Assembly: GCA_023091735.1 (NCBI GenBank)
Contig: JALKBU010000063.1
Location: forward strand, 33,598-97,597
DNA: 64,000 bases
Direction: 5' to 3'
Source: Trichomonas tenax
Taxonomy: Eukaryota > Parabasalia > Trichomonadida > Trichomonadidae
The position numbers and the translations under genes are program-made. The notes below the pieces were generated by a model that searched no databases, had not been told where the DNA came from, and worked only from the letters and a program-made list of their open reading frames with translations. Below are positions 8,588-18,951 of the stretch, piece by piece (the first letter of the stretch is position 1; each line of letters begins with the position of its first letter).

Positions 8588-10384
8588 TTAATGGTTTCTA
8601 TGGCGATGCACATTTGATGGACGTTGTCCAGATGAATGCCTTTCTCTCCTCTTTTCACCAAGGTCGAAAACAGGAGTTGAGTTTGTGATGTAATCATGTT
8701 GACGGCGCATTTTAATATTCCTTCTGATGAGTTTGCGAAGATCAGAAGACTTATTGATGTCGAGGTCCTCTTCATCTCTATCATGGGAGTGTCTTGCTGC
8801 TCTTGAACTCCTCCTTTCTTTTTCTTCGACAACAGGGGGCGGTGGCGGCATTTGAATTGGCTCGTCGTTTAAGAGTTCTTCTTTTTTGAACTTCTGGAGT
8901 GATGTAACAGCTTTAAATATTGCATCATGCTCATCCTTGGAATCGAATCTCTCGAGTTTTCTGTTTTCTGAAGATTTCTCGCGTCTCTTTGATTTATCTG
9001 ATGAATGATGCTTTTGTTTCTTCGGTTTTTCGTAGAAGCGCTCAAGATTTGGCTGTTTGGCATTAAAGTCTTCTTGTGGAACATCATTGTTCTCTCTTTT
9101 AAGAGCTTTGTCATTACTTCCTGAATGCTTTTCTTCTTTCTTTTTTCTTTCTGTTTTTTCGACAATAATTGAGTTACGGCGACCAGAAGAAACGTGTTCG
9201 TGCTTATTAATAGGAACTCTATCGAAGCCGTGACGGTGTGAACGCTTTGGTTTGTATTCTTTTCTCGAATCAGATTTTTTCTCTCTAATTTTCTTTTGGT
9301 AAAGGGGTTCCGGGTCTCTTTCTGGTGTTGGTGATTCTGGTCCATCCAGGCATGTGTTGGCTGCTCTGCTGTCATTAGAATCAACGGCATAACGATGTCT
9401 TTTGTGAAATACTTTGGGCGGCTGAACTCCGTGTGAGCTGGAACAAGAACTGACAACTGTAACAGCATCCCTATCCTCCTGCGAAAGATCCCAGTCGTAG
9501 ATATAATCTAATCTGTATCCTTTGGAAATGAATAAATTTCGGAACATTTCTCTGTATCCTGCATAATCAGGAGTCGACGTATATTCAAGTTTTCTAACTT
9601 CAATGAGAAATTGCTTAAATTCATCCGGAATTCCGAAACATAATTCGGATAACGGAATACCAATCTTTGCTCCAGCAATACGATAATGTTTTTCACGCTT
9701 GTCTGTGCAATTTATTCCTTGCCACGGCAAACTTCCTTTGAGTAAGTAAATTAAAACATACACAAGTCCTTCCAAATCGTCTCTCCTTGATTGCTCAACA
9801 CCCGTTAGTGCTGGAACTGATGCATATCGTGCTGTTCCTGATAACGATAATCCTTCACGATAAGGATAGTGTTCTCCTGTTCTTGGATCTTTATATCGCT
9901 TTGACAGTCCGAAATCGATCAAAAATACTTTAGATGAGCGCAATCCAAGACCCATAATGAAATTATCTGGTTTAATATCGCGATGAATCAATCCTTTGCT
10001 GTGCATGAACTGTATGGACTTAATCATTTGGTCGGCTAGCATCAGAACTGTCTTGAGTGACATTTTGCGATGGCAAATATTGAGCAACGATTCGAGAGAT
10101 TTGCCGAGCAAATCAATAACGATGTAGTTGCCTTCGTTATTTGAACTGATAGCGTGAATGTTTGGTATTCCAGGTCCTCCTTGCAAGATGTTGTATATTT
10201 GACCTTCAAATAGAACCTGAGGAACTCTAACATCAAAATTTTCCAATTTCATCGCGTATTTCTTGTTTGTAGATGGATCCTCGACGACGTAGATCTTGCC
10301 GAAGCTGCCCTGACCGATCTTTTGCAGCACTTTGAAGTCAACATCACCTAAATCAATCATTTCAGAAATTGGCAAAAGTGACAT
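8588..10384 (-). CDS. Casein kinase 1 with a long charged C-terminal tail
   Basis: 598 residues. The CK1 kinase domain covers about 15-300: glycine loop GQGSFGK at 24-30, lysine K46 (YAMKLE), HRDIKPDN at 134-141, DFGLSKRY from 157, and GTARYAS in place of APE. This is close to the CK1 delta/epsilon type. The remaining 300 residues are low-complexity: Lys/Arg/Glu/Ser-rich, with a PPPPP run and a His/Arg-rich end (RRERHSSGQRPSNVHRHRNH). A tail of this kind usually governs autoinhibition and localisation. The frame is open from a TTG at 10477, but the first ATG is 10384, and M9 (10360) is a possible alternative. Stop at 8588. Confidence 0.92.
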   Translation of the reverse strand: MSLLPISEMIDLGDVDFKVLQKIGQGSFGKIYVVEDPSTNKKYAMKLENFDVRVPQVLFEGQIYNILQGGPGIPNIHAISSNNEGNYIVIDLLGKSLESLLNICHRKMSLKTVLMLADQMIKSIQFMHSKGLIHRDIKPDNFIMGLGLRSSKVFLIDFGLSKRYKDPRTGEHYPYREGLSLSGTARYASVPALTGVEQSRRDDLEGLVYVLIYLLKGSLPWQGINCTDKREKHYRIAGAKIGIPLSELCFGIPDEFKQFLIEVRKLEYTSTPDYAGYREMFRNLFISKGYRLDYIYDWDLSQEDRDAVTVVSSCSSSHGVQPPKVFHKRHRYAVDSNDSRAANTCLDGPESPTPERDPEPLYQKKIREKKSDSRKEYKPKRSHRHGFDRVPINKHEHVSSGRRNSIIVEKTERKKKEEKHSGSNDKALKRENNDVPQEDFNAKQPNLERFYEKPKKQKHHSSDKSKRREKSSENRKLERFDSKDEHDAIFKAVTSLQKFKKEELLNDEPIQMPPPPPVVEEKERRSSRAARHSHDRDEEDLDINKSSDLRKLIRRNIKMRRQHDYITNSTPVFDLGEKRRERHSSGQRPSNVHRHRNH

Positions 10385-11043
10385 AACAATGTGGTTAAAT
10401 TTCCATGTATATATATGTTTGCATTCTCCAACCGGAGTTACAGACGAATTTTCAACCACATTTGACACTGTTTTCAAATATTCAAAACAGGTGGAAAAAA
10501 AGAGTCAAAATGACATTTTACAGATGTGAACTTTCAATTTCTTTTAGATATATAGACTCTGTACGTCATCATATAGCTATTCATATAGTGAACCTGGTTC
10601 ATGAATTATCTTTTAATTGTTTTCTCGAACTAAACCTTTTTTTTTTGATATTTTTCATTCGCTAAAAAGCAGAAATTTAAGAAAATCAAAGCGACAGATG
10701 TATTTCATTACTTTAGTTATAGTCACATTTTAATTATAACAATGCGTTATAAATCTAGATTTTGAGAAAAATGTGAAACAATTTCTATGTAAAACAACAA
10801 TTCCTGATCTCATAATGATAACTGAAAATCGAATAGTTCAAGTTCAATACTAATCCCACAAAAAAGACTGTCTTTTTATAGAACACATTGTTTCTAAGTA
10901 CTTTAGCCTCTTTTTAAACAAAAAAATTCACTACAGATGTTATCGTTGGCTCTGTAATTGTTTCTGTGGCAATCTTTTCATATTTTAAGTGATAATAATT
11001 AAAACCTCTATCTTTATATTTTACAAATATGATAATCATTAAA
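10385..11043. other. Intergenic, nothing identified
   Basis: AT-rich spacer between two - strand genes. It holds the leader of the CK1 gene and the 3' flank of the importin gene. I see no RNA gene, repeat or supported ORF. Confidence 0.5.
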
Positions 11044-14000
11044 TTACTGTGAAAGATAATGTGTGATTCTTCTCTGGAATAAGTCAACAAGCTTCTGTAG
11101 GCTTAATGCTTGGACAACAACATCGCTAGAACCTTCAGCATTTTGAAGAATGAAATTAGCAACAGTTGCAGCTGATTTTGCAGCTTCTACTGTTAATTTG
11201 ATCTCATTAAACTCTGATGCTCTGAGAGAGAAAAGCTTTGAGATGCCAACAAGTATCAAAGTGATTGACTCTGAGAATTTGTCTGTTTCGCCCATAAAAG
11301 CGGTCTGAAGAATAGTGTAGAAGACATTAGACACTCCAGGAATCGTCACCGGCAATGCCTTGACAATTGCATCAATGAATAAACTGATGTCTGTTGCTCC
11401 TTTCTGTGCTAACATCAAAGCAATCGTTGCGATATAGCAAACAGATTCTCTGAAGTAAGGTCCGCCTTCGCATTCTGTAGAAAACCCACACATGTTTTCA
11501 ATCAATGCCTTCGCTTCTTCTGCAACATTATCGAACAATCTGTACAATAACTTGTAAAGGACTTTCAAACCAAGTGGCTGTGTATATCCATCGCATAGCT
11601 CAACAGCTTCTTGAACGAATCTCATAACAGTCTTCTTCTCAAGATCCATTAAGTTGTCTGGATACAAAGATAAGAACTTTCCAAGGATGTATGCATAATA
11701 CATTCTAATTCCTGATTTCTTCTTTCCAAGCTTGCGAGCTGTTGCAATATATTTATCCTTATCGAACAGCTCCGGATGAACTTTGGCAATCGCTGATAAG
11801 AATTTCACAGCGCTATCAATAACATCATTTTCTTCTTCATCTGGATCAAGGCAAGGCATATCATTCTGAAGAACAGCATCTGCTGCTTCAATGAACATCT
11901 GAAGCTGTGTTTGAGACAACTCAGCACCGCTTTTAACGAATTTAGCAGTCATTGTAAAAACCTTAGAAACAGTCATCTGGAATGGTGAATAAAGCGCATC
12001 ACCAATTTGTGCGAGAATCTCATTTCTATCGATGTTAAACTTCTCTGTTAATTGAGAAATACATTCCACAGCTTGAGCAGAGACATCTTCATCCATTGCG
12101 TTAACGACAAGACCGAATACGCAATCTAAGAGCTGCTCAGCAATTGGTTGAAGTAAAGCGTGATTCTTCTTGAGTGTTGCAATGATTAAATCTAAGCACG
12201 AAGCCTTGAGTTCGAATAATTCTCTCTCTTCTTCACTGATTGCGAGGTCTTCATTTTCTTCTTCGCGCTCTGGAAGAGGCTGTTGAAGGGTCTGAACAGC
12301 ATTATTAATAGCAAGTGTGAAGAACTCCGTTGATCCAGAAACTTCACTCAAGATTGATGCTGCTGTCAAAGCTGCAGTTATAACAGAAACTTCTTCGCAT
12401 GAGAAAGCTTCAGAAACTGATTTAATTGTGTTATCTATTAATGGAGCCATTTCAGCCTGGCAAGATTTGTGGAGCTGAGCCATACCTAAGAGAGATGTTG
12501 CAACAAGTTTAACGTCGCCTGTTTGAAAAGCAGCAGTATGCGCTGCAACATAAATCTGGTAAATATTTTGTGCATCATCTTTAACAATTTCTCCGGCTGC
12601 GAATAAAAATGCATAAATTGCAAATAATGCTCTTTCTCTAACCTCTCCTTCACGATTAACAGCAATATCAACGAGTGTTTGTAAGAATTCTCCGTAGTTC
12701 TTCAAATCAATGTCTATTGTTGTAAGTAATTCTTGAAGCATGTTCAAAGAAGATGAAGCGGCAATTTCTTCTTCGCATTGTTGAGCAGCCGCAATACCAA
12801 ATTCAAGCATTCTCTGAGAATACTCTTCTAATCCTGCATTAGCAACACGAATGAATACTTGCATTGCCTGGAAAATTATTGCAATGATTGCCGAAGAATC
12901 ATTTCCTGCAGCAAGCTGATTAATGAAGAAAGTCATGATCTGTTCAATATTGTTTGCACAAACAGCTGGAGCTCTTTCGATGAATATCTGAAGTAAATAG
13001 GCACCTGCGAAAATGCCACCATTTGTTTCTGCATTGATGTTTGCACAAACAGCGTCGAATAACTCACTTGAATCATCTGATCTTTCGATTAAATCAGCCA
13101 ATGTTTCGCAGATGTAAAATGCGTCACTTTGACCTTCAGCGTTATCATCTTCAATAAATGAAAGTGCAACATTAACCATCATCGAGTGAATGATGTCTGG
13201 CATTGCTTTCTGTATTTCATCAAATCTATTAAGAATTAAAGCACTGATTGGGGTGAAAATAATGAATGATTGTCCTTTTGGAATCTGTTCATCAAAAGAA
13301 AGCTCTAACAAGACAGCTATGAAGTCTATAGGAGCAATGCAACTATTTTGGAGTGCACAGCCACTCAGTTCATTAGCTATTTTATACGCAATTCCACTTT
13401 CAGCAAGCAATGAGTGCCTGAAGAGTTCCAAAAGTGACTTGAAACATTCTTGAACTTCCATTGGTGCTGGAGCTTCAAAAACAGTTGCAAGTGTTTCTGT
13501 AAGATGTGCAGCAGCTACCATCAACTCTTCATTACCAGATTTCATGCCTGCAATGATTATATCTCTGATTCCACTAAGTGCATCATTTAATTCGTAAATA
13601 TCCATATTTGGAGCGATTATACCGTAAATTGTGAGTGCTACTTCTTGTGCTTGAATGTTTTCATTTGATAATAAAGAATTTGCATAATCTTTTAATTCGG
13701 GCCATTTTACACTCTTCAGCATGAGAATAGAGTCGAAAGTGTTAATAATGGCATGTCTTACAGTTTGCTCTGGTTCATTTTCGAGGGCGTCCAAAATCTG
13801 AGCTTTGATTTGATCAGCATGACATGCAGCAACGAGTCCATCCCAGTGCGTATTAAGCATTGTCCTCAGTCCTATCGCCGCCTGACACCTTGTTATAGGT
13901 TTTGGATCAGAGGAAAGCACTTCCATAAGAGATCCAAAATTAGAAGGGTCTTTGTATATCTCCTGAAGAGCTGCTGTTGCCTCCATTACATACAAAGGCT

Positions 14001-14094
14001 GAAGACTTCGCTGGTAAATCTCTGATAGAGAACTCATCCAAAATCTGACGATTATTTTTGTCTCAATTGTAAAATTTTCCGAAACTCTCTTCAT
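11044..14094 (-). CDS. Importin-beta family nuclear transport receptor
   Basis: 1016 residues of tandem HEAT repeats throughout, rich in Ala, Leu, Ile and Glu. The N-terminal region (LQEIYKDPSNFGSLMEVLSS, then PITRCQAAIGLRTML) matches the importin-beta N-terminal (Ran-binding) arrangement. An acidic loop near the middle (EREEENEDLAISEEERELFE) and another at DPDEEENDV resemble the acidic loops of the Kap121/IPO5 and IPO4 group. It should carry cargo through nuclear pores under control of Ran-GTP. The first ATG is 14094. A second Met 19 codons in (MSSLSEIYQRSLQ, 14037) gives an N-terminus more like other importins and may be the true start. Which importin it is cannot be settled by eye. Confidence 0.85.
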   Translation of the reverse strand: MKRVSENFTIETKIIVRFWMSSLSEIYQRSLQPLYVMEATAALQEIYKDPSNFGSLMEVLSSDPKPITRCQAAIGLRTMLNTHWDGLVAACHADQIKAQILDALENEPEQTVRHAIINTFDSILMLKSVKWPELKDYANSLLSNENIQAQEVALTIYGIIAPNMDIYELNDALSGIRDIIIAGMKSGNEELMVAAAHLTETLATVFEAPAPMEVQECFKSLLELFRHSLLAESGIAYKIANELSGCALQNSCIAPIDFIAVLLELSFDEQIPKGQSFIIFTPISALILNRFDEIQKAMPDIIHSMMVNVALSFIEDDNAEGQSDAFYICETLADLIERSDDSSELFDAVCANINAETNGGIFAGAYLLQIFIERAPAVCANNIEQIMTFFINQLAAGNDSSAIIAIIFQAMQVFIRVANAGLEEYSQRMLEFGIAAAQQCEEEIAASSSLNMLQELLTTIDIDLKNYGEFLQTLVDIAVNREGEVRERALFAIYAFLFAAGEIVKDDAQNIYQIYVAAHTAAFQTGDVKLVATSLLGMAQLHKSCQAEMAPLIDNTIKSVSEAFSCEEVSVITAALTAASILSEVSGSTEFFTLAINNAVQTLQQPLPEREEENEDLAISEEERELFELKASCLDLIIATLKKNHALLQPIAEQLLDCVFGLVVNAMDEDVSAQAVECISQLTEKFNIDRNEILAQIGDALYSPFQMTVSKVFTMTAKFVKSGAELSQTQLQMFIEAADAVLQNDMPCLDPDEEENDVIDSAVKFLSAIAKVHPELFDKDKYIATARKLGKKKSGIRMYYAYILGKFLSLYPDNLMDLEKKTVMRFVQEAVELCDGYTQPLGLKVLYKLLYRLFDNVAEEAKALIENMCGFSTECEGGPYFRESVCYIATIALMLAQKGATDISLFIDAIVKALPVTIPGVSNVFYTILQTAFMGETDKFSESITLILVGISKLFSLRASEFNEIKLTVEAAKSAATVANFILQNAEGSSDVVVQALSLQKLVDLFQRRITHYLSQ

Positions 14095-14295
14095 TTTGAC
14101 CTCTGATTAGCAGTTTTAACATCATATTATATCTATTTCTTCAATAATTTTTCATTTTTGTTGCTGATGATTGATATTGAGTTATATTGTGACTTTATAT
14201 AGACTGATTTCCATAAAACTCTGGCATAATATTGTATGTCTATAGGTTGCTATATTAAAACGAATTTCAACAATATTTACTAATATATATATAAA

Positions 14296-15921
14296 TTACA
14301 TGGTTAGAACTTCCTTGACTTTTGAGACAAATTCACTGATGTCTTCTGTTCCTTTCTTATATTTCGAGTATGTCAATCCATACCATGCCTGGACAATCTG
14401 CTTGTTGTAAGGGACTTTGGTGCCTTCAAGGAACTGATCGCCTGCCCACTCGAATATTTTTCCAGATCTCCATGAAATGTCTAAAAACTTTGCAGCTCTC
14501 TGGAGCCATATTTCGTCATCACATGAAGCAGCAAGATGCAGTAAAGCAAGAGGATCTGTTGCGCATTGTGCAAAGTAGTAACAGGCAGAATCTGGTTTCG
14601 CTTGGAATCCAAGACCATGAAATATCATAATTCCTGCCATAAGTGAGCAAGTTCGACATCCTTTCTTGCTTCCTGCTTCGAAGAATTCTAAAGCAGCTTT
14701 GAAATCATCAAGCAAGTATGATATAAAACCAATAATTGCATAATCTGTATCTCTTGGATATTTATATTTTGACTGCCATAGCTTGGATTCACAGATTCCT
14801 TTTGGAGAGATTTCATTCAAAGTTTTAAGTGCAAGAGATGCTAAATTCAAGTTTCTCTCTGAGAAATTTGCTGAAGTGTACTGGAATGCAAGAAGAAGCA
14901 AACGAGTTCTATTTGTTGATGGATAAAAAGCAGGTGAAGGTTTATCAACAAAGCCTGGTTCCGTTGGATAGTTTGGAGAGTCCTCGTGACTGCACGTGAT
15001 TGAGGTAAGATGTTGGAACAACTTCTGAGTATTATCTATTTGACCAAATGGATCTGAGAGAGTCAAAAGATTTGCGGCTGCTGCGAAAGGTGGGAGTGTG
15101 TTATCTCTGTGTCTTGAAGCGCTGAGTAATGAAGAGAATGCTTGAACTTGAGAAATATGAATATTATATCGAATTCTCAATTGCTCCCAAACAGCAAGAA
15201 TGTTTTTTTCATTTGGCTTTGTCAACACATCAACCATCAAAAGAACAGACTCTTTGTCGCCTGAAGCAGCTGCTAATCTTAACATTTTCTTACAAGCTTC
15301 ATGTTGATCAAGTTTTTTAAATATAGCAGCGCATTTTTTCGCTGAAGCAATGCTCTGTGTCTCTTTGTAATGGCGTAAGTAATAATGTAATGCTTGTAAA
15401 TCGTTATTATTCTCAAAATATAAATCTCCGAGGAGATATAAAGCATCTGACGAACCAGCATTCAATGCACGTTTAAACCACTTTAGTGGCTCTGTAAATA
15501 CATTGATGTTTTGATCTGGAATCGAAGCAGCGAATTTTTGATATAAAATTCCAATCGCGTTCATTGCAATTGTACTGTCTCTCTGTGCTGCCAATTGGAA
15601 GAAGTATAGAGCAGATGGTATATTTTCGAGAGAATTTGCTAAAATTCCAAAAAATAAAGGAATTCCTGGGTGTGGTATTTCAACAAATGCAGATAATAAC
15701 GTAATTGTTTGTTTTGTTGATTTTCTGATTCGTGGATTTTGACCATTTAAACACATAAAACCTAAATCGACGTAAATCAATGAATCTCTTTTTTTTCGAA
15801 GTTCTTCTGAAGATAATATTGTCGGTTCCTTTCTTATGATCTGTTGGCTGTAGAATGGATCCTCAACATGCATTATTAACTGAGGAGAAGGCGGAATTAT
15901 CATTTTTAAAAAATTTGGCAT
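14296..15921 (-). CDS. Sel1-like/TPR repeat protein
   Basis: 541 residues built of helical pairs of the Sel1 type. The clearest are MNAIGILYQKF..WFKRALNAGSSDALYLLGDLY (about 120-170), the copies after it, and FFEAGSKKGCRTCSLMAGIM and FAQCATDPLALLHLAASC in the last third. Such proteins are adaptors, including in ER-associated degradation (Hrd3/SEL1L). I see no signal peptide or membrane helix, so a cytosolic scaffold is likelier. The ATG at 15921 sits only 30 bp from a TGACACGTAAA-type motif at 15951-15961 (- strand). Met7 (15903) is a possible alternative start. Confidence 0.75.
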   Translation of the reverse strand: MPNFLKMIIPPSPQLIMHVEDPFYSQQIIRKEPTILSSEELRKKRDSLIYVDLGFMCLNGQNPRIRKSTKQTITLLSAFVEIPHPGIPLFFGILANSLENIPSALYFFQLAAQRDSTIAMNAIGILYQKFAASIPDQNINVFTEPLKWFKRALNAGSSDALYLLGDLYFENNNDLQALHYYLRHYKETQSIASAKKCAAIFKKLDQHEACKKMLRLAAASGDKESVLLMVDVLTKPNEKNILAVWEQLRIRYNIHISQVQAFSSLLSASRHRDNTLPPFAAAANLLTLSDPFGQIDNTQKLFQHLTSITCSHEDSPNYPTEPGFVDKPSPAFYPSTNRTRLLLLAFQYTSANFSERNLNLASLALKTLNEISPKGICESKLWQSKYKYPRDTDYAIIGFISYLLDDFKAALEFFEAGSKKGCRTCSLMAGIMIFHGLGFQAKPDSACYYFAQCATDPLALLHLAASCDDEIWLQRAAKFLDISWRSGKIFEWAGDQFLEGTKVPYNKQIVQAWYGLTYSKYKKGTEDISEFVSKVKEVLTM

Positions 15922-16463
15922 GTAAAAAATATTTACAAAACAAAAATATCTTTACGTGTCAGATTTTTAAATCATTCATTTTCCAAAAATGACTTAAATT
16001 CAAGGATTCATTTGCTGAGCTTCCGGCTTAATATAAAATATGGCCATTCCTCATATTATGGAATGATTTATTTATCCAAAGCGCATAATTTCTGAATTGC
16101 ATTCAAGAAACTTGCATTTAGTCAATAACAGTTTAAATGTACATAATATAATAATCATTATATAAATTTTGTTGGGAAAAAGGGCTCATGAAGCAAAAGG
16201 AGATGGTTTTTCGGTGCAAATCATTCAAGCTTCCTCAAAAAATGATGTAAACTTATCAAATTTTGCGGGGGTGAACGATAGGGTGGCAAATGGAACGATT
16301 ACCATGTTGAAATATCAGTACCCGATGATGTATTTTGTCTGTAATGTTGTTGGAAGTGTTTTCCCTTGCCACCTATTAACTGGTATCATGGTATTACTTC
16401 TCCCCGTTGTTTTGATGACTTTTTTCATTCAAATTTTGATAAATTTGTCAAAATTTTTAATTA
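15922..16463. other. Intergenic; promoter of the Sel1 gene
   Basis: Contains the TTTACGTGTCA site (15951-15961) serving the - strand gene. The ORF 16169-16519 opens with TTG, has no initiator and has random composition, so I do not call it a gene. Confidence 0.5.
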
Positions 16464-17037
16464 ATGGTTCCTTCCGACGATATTTCTTATTTGTCATATC
16501 TTCGAAATTATATATATGACCTCTCAGAATCATTAGGTGAGAAGGAAGCTAAAAGAACCGGTGTGTATGATCTTGATTGCCATTTATCTTTCCTTTTTTC
16601 AGCAATTGCTGCTTTCAAATACAGACAACTCAAACAACTCATTAACGAGTCAGAAATTGCAGAGCGCTCCATAATCCTTCAACAAAGCTTCGATTTTTTG
16701 CTCAAAATTTGAAGAATTAAAACAAAATTCTATGATAAAAAGATATAAAATACCAGATTGCTACGAGTTTGTAGATCTAATGTACGCATGTGATATTCCT
16801 GTCCCACGTAAGTGGCAAACTCCCTATACCTTGATGTATTTAAATATTTACAGTAAAATGATTCCGATAAGTTGGAGAATTTTAGTTGATTACATTGATG
16901 ATCATGCAAACGAAATTTCTCACCACAACCTTTATTTCAAAGAAGACATGAGATCATGTCAAAAAAGGAAGTATTCTGAGTGTTATTCAAATACTAGTAC
17001 AAACAAAACTGCTTTTCTCAATTCAATTTTGAGGTAA
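16464..17037 (+). pseudogene. Two adjacent ORFs of one probable broken gene, unrecognised
   Basis: The first ORF runs from ATG 16464 to TGA at 16712 (82 residues, starting MVPSDDISYLSYLRNYIYDL). The second, in another frame, runs from ATG 16732 to 17037 (101 residues, with VDLMYACDIPVPRKWQTPYT). Both have protein-like composition with conserved-looking aromatic and Cys residues and are 19 bases apart. The first ATG has a TCAAAATTTTTAATTA leader. I read them as the two halves of a gene split by a frameshift, or as two small genes. No family is recognised. Confidence 0.4.
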
Positions 17038-17634
17038 TGAAACATGCGTCGTTTAACTATTTGTGCAAATAATTTTTTAGTTGCAGTACAAATACTGTCG
17101 ATTCACACAACTTGATATGGATGAACGAATTGGCTCACAACAGTCCACAACCTGTTCGAGATCATAATCGTGGTTGCGACTAATTTTCTAAAAAAAAATA
17201 GTCATCGAATAAAGGGGTTGACAGCATCAGAGGTGATTGTACACTGAGCAGATATCAAATTCAACGAAGTAAGCCCAAACCATTGTGGTTTTATTTAGGA
17301 TATATGAGTAAAGATTCGTAGACATTTAAAAGCACACCATTCTGTCATGAAAGTCATATACATGCATCCATTACATGATATTATAATAGTAAATTTCAAC
17401 TGAACAAAGTCTTTTATTTTGTCAAATTGATGTGAATAAATGCATATATGCGAGAATATATTTTCAAAAAAAAAAAAAAAATATCTTGCGTTTGAGAATG
17501 TTAAACGACATGAGCGGGTAGGAAAATGTTTATATATTTATTTTATATATTAAATGTTCGATGTTATTAATGTTGAATCAGTAAATTTAAAAGGAAGAAA
17601 AAAATCGACATGTGACATGAAAATATTTTTTTTC
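17038..17634. other. Intergenic with poly-A run and Ubl promoter
   Basis: A run of A is near 17466-17480. A TGACATGAAAA variant of the recurring motif is at 17613-17623, just before the ATG of the ubiquitin-like gene. No other gene is seen. Confidence 0.5.
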
Positions 17635-17871
17635 ATGAGTTTTCAAATTCAAGTTAACACGATTTCTGGAGTTATTCGCAAGATGACTTTGGACCCAAAA
17701 GATACTGTGCGAACTATTAAGGAATATTTATATAGCGAAGAGGCTATTAATCCTGAATTCACGAAAATGATTTTTAGAGGACGCCTTGTTACAGATGAAC
17801 AAACAATGGAGGAACTGCAGCCACAAAAAGAGGAGCCTTTCCATGCTGTTGTTAATCTTAAAGGTGGATAA
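17635..17871 (+). CDS. Ubiquitin-like protein with mature LKGG C-terminus
   Basis: 78 residues with a ubiquitin-type beta-grasp pattern. An N-terminal strand (MSFQIQVNTISGVIRKMTLD) is followed by the helix region DTVRTIKEYLYSEEAINPE, then KMIFRGRLVTDEQTMEELQ (compare RLIFAGKQLEDGRTLSDYN in ubiquitin), and a last strand ending VVNLKGG directly at the stop. The double Gly at the very end means no precursor processing is needed and suggests a conjugatable modifier. Identity to ubiquitin is clearly low, so this is not ubiquitin itself; a NEDD8-, Urm1- or lineage-specific modifier cannot be told apart by eye. The frame is open from an ATG at 17554, but the motif TGACATGAAAA and the fold both favour the start at 17635. 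The stop reads TAAAAT, so stop and polyadenylation signal may overlap. Confidence 0.75.
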   Translation: MSFQIQVNTISGVIRKMTLDPKDTVRTIKEYLYSEEAINPEFTKMIFRGRLVTDEQTMEELQPQKEEPFHAVVNLKGG

Positions 17872-18396
17872 AATAGATCAAATCGAGATTGTTTCTTTAC
17901 AGAACAATAGAATTTTTTGCACCACTAGGAGCAATTTCTATCCATACATTTCTTCACATTGATACTATAAATTGTTTGTCTATTTTTTTGTTTCAAACAA
18001 ATTCGCAATTGCAAATTTTTTCTTTTCTATATCTGCGGTTCTTTTTCTACATATGCAAATATTGATTTTTTAAAAACTGAGTTCTTGCAAGCTTAATCGA
18101 CATTTTCCAAGCTTGAGATGTGTTCTCACACAAACAAGCTCGATTCATCTCATAAATACGATAATAGTAGCATAACTAGATACTATAAAGTAAATATTTA
18201 CAACAACAAGAAATAAAGCAAGGCTATTTCGACAATAAAATTGCAATGTTTTGGAGGATGGATGATATTACTGACATGTTGTGCCTCCAATTTCGATATT
18301 TGGAATACTTTTTTGAGTCTTAGATATCGATTTTGAGAACTATTTAGTTTTTTTCAAAATTGTTCTAAATTTAAAAAAAAAGTGCTAAATTTTCAA
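17872..18396. other. Intergenic, nothing definite
   Basis: AT-rich spacer. It contains CTGACATGTTG at about 18271, a weak version of the recurring promoter motif, roughly 125 bp before the FIP1 start. Confidence 0.4.
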
Positions 18397-18951
18397 ATGT
18401 CTTCAGAACAAGAAGCAGAAAATCCAATAGAAGGTGAAGAAGAGAACATAAATGATAAAGAAATAACCAAAGAAGATTCTGACGAGTATTCGAGTGATTC
18501 TTATGCATCTGAAGAAGAATCAGAATCAAGCGATGTTGAGTTAGATCAGGATATTACTGTCCAAGCCCAGAAGAGCGTCATCGCTTATTCCACAAGAGCA
18601 TTAATTCAGCCAGGTCCACTCAATAATTACGAAGCTGGTATTACACAAGCAGATATTCTCGCAACAGGTAGCAAAAATCCATGGGAAATTGTCAACCCAT
18701 CGGGTGTTCACCCGAGAAATAATAAGAAATCAATTTTCTACTACGATCTTTCAGCACTTCCAAATGATGTTGAATCAAAGCCTTGGACAGCTCCGGGAGC
18801 TGATATAACAGACTGGTTTAACTACGGTTTCAATGAAGAAACATGGGAAGAATACAGGAAAACAATGTTAAATCGTATCAAAAACATCGAATACGAACAA
18901 GAAATCAAAAGTCTTACAGGAGATACTCGTCATGGTGTCAAGAGGAATTAG
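18397..18951 (+). CDS. FIP1: FIP1-like pre-mRNA 3'-end processing factor
   Basis: 184 residues. An acidic N-terminus (about 1-55, Glu/Asp/Ser) is followed by the Fip1 motif at 127-153: [20 protein letters not shown], then ETWEEY. That segment is close to the invariant Fip1 core and makes the call firm. In other eukaryotes FIP1 bridges poly(A) polymerase and CPSF160/CPSF30 during polyadenylation in the nucleus. The Pro-rich and RD-rich tails of animal FIP1 are absent, so this is a minimal version. The frame is open from a GTG at 18382; the true start is the ATG at 18397, preceded by TTTTCAA. Confidence 0.92.
   Translation: MSSEQEAENPIEGEEENINDKEITKEDSDEYSSDSYASEEESESSDVELDQDITVQAQKSVIAYSTRALIQPGPLNNYEAGITQADILATGSKNPWEIVNPSGVHPRNNKKSIFYYDLSALPNDVESKPWTAPGADITDWFNYGFNEETWEEYRKTMLNRIKNIEYEQEIKSLTGDTRHGVKRN

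Noticed and set aside
16169..16519. 116-codon ORF with hydrophobic runs
   Set aside because: It opens with TTG, has no initiator, overlaps the better ATG ORF at 16464 and has composition expected from T-rich noncoding DNA.
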